A DNA stretch of 6,119 nucleotides from an uncultured bacterium (GTDB taxonomy: Bacteria; Patescibacteriota; Minisyncoccia; Spechtbacterales; HO2-43-30): NCBI GenBank assembly GCA_913054525.1, contig CAJXHR010000044.1, positions 1 to 6,119 of the forward strand, read 5' to 3'. Shown in pieces: positions 4,822 through 6,119 of this stretch (position 1 is the stretch's first letter; each line of letters starts with the position of its first letter). The notes beneath the pieces are model-generated. The model worked only from the letters and a program-made list of their open reading frames with translations, was not told where the DNA came from and ran no database searches. The translations under genes and the position numbers were made by a program.

Positions 4822-6119
4822 AGTACTCTGTTCTCCTAAATATTAATATTCCAAGCGTCTTTAGGAGTATGGCAATATCTTTCTTTAAGGACCAGTTTTC
4901 AATATAATGGCGGTCCAGCTTTACTTCTTCCTCAAAAGGGAGCTGTTCGGCACCCGAAATTTGAGCAAAGCCCGTAACTCCCGATTTTATCGCAAGGACT
5001 TTTTTGTGGTGGCGCTCGTACCGGGCGATCTCAGCCGGCTCATGGGGGCGAGGACCTACCATGCTTATCTCGCCTTTCAAGACATTGAATATTTGCGGCA
5101 GTTCGTCTATGCGCTTTGAGCGTATAAATCGTCCTACTTTCGTAATGCGCGGATCGTCTTTCATCTTAAAAAGCGGCCCGTCTCCACGCTCGTTCTCCGA
5201 AGCAAGATACTCTTTATACTCATGCGCGCCTGTAATCATCGAACGAAATTTAAGGAGTTTAAACTCCTTACCCCGGCTCACCCTTTTGAGCCGCACAAAA
5301 ACAGGCCCCTTTGTGTCCCATTTGATAAAAAAGGCAATCACAAAAAACGCGGGCGCAAAAAGCGGGATCAAAACAAGAGATCCCAGGATATCGCTAAGCC
5401 TTTTTGTTACTTCCCCCCACCCTTCAAGATTCGTCCTTTTGAGTTCTATGATGGGGGTAGCACCCAAGATATCAATATCAATATTCCGGGAAACCGCGCC
5501 AAAAAAATCCGGAACAAATTTAAGATCAATGCGCATGTCCTCACAAAAATTTATAAGGTCCACAACGGCACTCCTCTCAAAATTTTGATTCGCAAGAATA
5601 ACCTTTTGAGCTCCCGGATTTTTGACAATATTTTTTATATTATCAAGATTGATATCGGGCACATGGCCGAGAATGGAATAGCCGATGCACGGATTTGTTT
5701 CTATTTCCTGCCTAATAAGATTTGCCTGCTCGCCTTCGCCGATTAGAAGTACGCGCTCGACGCCAAAACCGCACTTTGCCATAAGGACTTTTCGTATTTT
5801 TGCGGCAATAAGACGCGCGCTCGTCACAAAAATAATTCCCAAAAACCATGCCGCAAGCATAATAAAACGCGAGTCAAACCATTCCCGCTTGAAGAACATA
5901 AATATGATTACAATCATCATGCCTGCAGATACGGCAAGGATGACCTGAAAAAATTCCTCCAGCTGACTTCGCTTTATCTTTGCTTTGTAAAGGCCCGAGA
6001 TCGCGAAAACAGCCACAAAAAATCCCGCGAGCGCCGCAGTGAGAGTAAGGTAGTATATGACAGGCAAATCAAAAAGCACCGGCCGCCAATCGGCAACAAA
6101 AGGGCTTAAACGCAAAAAA
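4820..6119 (-). CDS. Polyprenyl-phosphate glycosyl-1-phosphate transferase (bacterial sugar transferase), 5' end cut by window
   Basis: This enzyme should transfer a sugar-1-phosphate from a nucleotide sugar to polyprenyl phosphate at the inner face of the membrane, the first committed step of a lipid-linked glycan. Numbering from the first possible start (TTG at 6115), 431 residues are visible, but the frame stays open to the window edge. Family members usually have one more N-terminal membrane helix, so the true start probably lies outside. Hydrophobic helices lie near residues 17-42, 56-75 and 84-103. A Rossmann-like CoA_binding_3 region follows at about 119-225 (VLLIGEGEQA). A further membrane segment lies at about 243-265, then the catalytic sugar-transferase domain. 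Its hallmarks are GKEFKLLKFRSM (282-293), DELPQIFNVLKGE (337-349, containing the Asp-Glu pair matching the PglC catalytic dyad), MVGPRP (352-357) and the C-terminal SGVTGFAQISG and YIENWSL. The architecture matches the WbaP/WcaJ/ExoY-type long form. The sugar donor cannot be read from the sequence. It is the first gene visible in the block, and its TAG stop lies 23 bases before the ATG of the next gene. Confidence 0.93.
   Translation of the reverse strand, partial: FLRLSPFVADWRPVLFDLPVIYYLTLTAALAGFFVAVFAISGLYKAKIKRSQLEEFFQVILAVSAGMMIVIIFMFFKREWFDSRFIMLAAWFLGIIFVTSARLIAAKIRKVLMAKCGFGVERVLLIGEGEQANLIRQEIETNPCIGYSILGHVPDINLDNIKNIVKNPGAQKVILANQNFERSAVVDLINFCEDMRIDLKFVPDFFGAVSRNIDIDILGATPIIELKRTNLEGWGEVTKRLSDILGSLVLIPLFAPAFFVIAFFIKWDTKGPVFVRLKRVSRGKEFKLLKFRSMITGAHEYKEYLASENERGDGPLFKMKDDPRITKVGRFIRSKRIDELPQIFNVLKGEISMVGPRPHEPAEIARYERHHKKVLAIKSGVTGFAQISGAEQLPFEEEVKLDRHYIENWSLKKDIAILLKTLGILIFRRTEY
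5251..5270. repeat. 20-base perfect palindrome within the sugar-transferase catalytic domain
   Basis: TAAGGAGTTT is followed directly by its exact reverse complement, with no central loop. The sequence encodes most of KEFKLL in the conserved GKEFKLLKFRSM segment (282-293). Because the protein motif constrains most of these codons, the symmetry is probably chance rather than a binding site. Confidence 0.3.

Noticed and set aside
5004..5588. Plus-strand open frame of 194 codons opposite the sugar transferase
   Set aside because: It is antisense to the conserved sugar-transferase domain, and its composition (Ser, Arg and Lys rich) shows no domain.

Overview
The window reads as one minus-strand block of a cell-envelope glycan locus. 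It probably comes from a Patescibacteria/CPR bacterium, most likely of the Parcubacteria type. That placement is inferred from three things: the pairing of a DUF4012 protein with glycosyltransferases and MurJ, the tight gene packing, and the style of the MurJ and DUF4012 sequences. No rRNA or other marker gene is present to confirm it. No tRNA, rRNA, CRISPR array or transposase gene was seen. Stop codons TAG, TGA and TAA are all used as normal stops, so the UGA-as-glycine code of some CPR groups does not apply.

In transcription order, from high to low coordinates, the layout is as follows. (1) A polyprenyl-phosphate sugar-1-phosphate transferase is cut at its N-terminus by the window edge (4820-6119). 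(2) A WbaZ-like GT4 glycosyltransferase follows (3717-4796). (3) A second GT4 enzyme of the MtfB-like type (2563-3720) shares a 4-base ATGA overlap with it. (4) A large single-pass membrane protein with a DUF4012 domain (355-2502) comes after a 60-base gap that holds a candidate extended -10 promoter. (5) The start of a MurJ/MviN flippase (35-358) shares a 4-base GTGA overlap with the DUF4012 gene. Its reading frame breaks off after about 100 residues, near the window start. Outside the 60-base gap there is almost no non-coding DNA.

A coherent working model is glycan assembly on a lipid carrier. The phosphoglycosyl transferase would load the first sugar on polyprenyl phosphate, and the two GT4 enzymes would extend it in the cytoplasm. 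A MurJ-type flippase would carry the lipid-linked product across the membrane, and the DUF4012 protein would act on the outer face. The DUF4012 core resembles the LytR-CpsA-Psr (LCP) glycopolymer-attachment fold in its order of motifs, which would make it a candidate ligase. That last step is inference.

The most notable non-genic structure is a perfect 37-base palindrome (18-base arms, one central base) inside the second glycosyltransferase. It appears to be a small mobile or REP-like element that inserted in frame and is now translated as about 12 extra residues in a loop.
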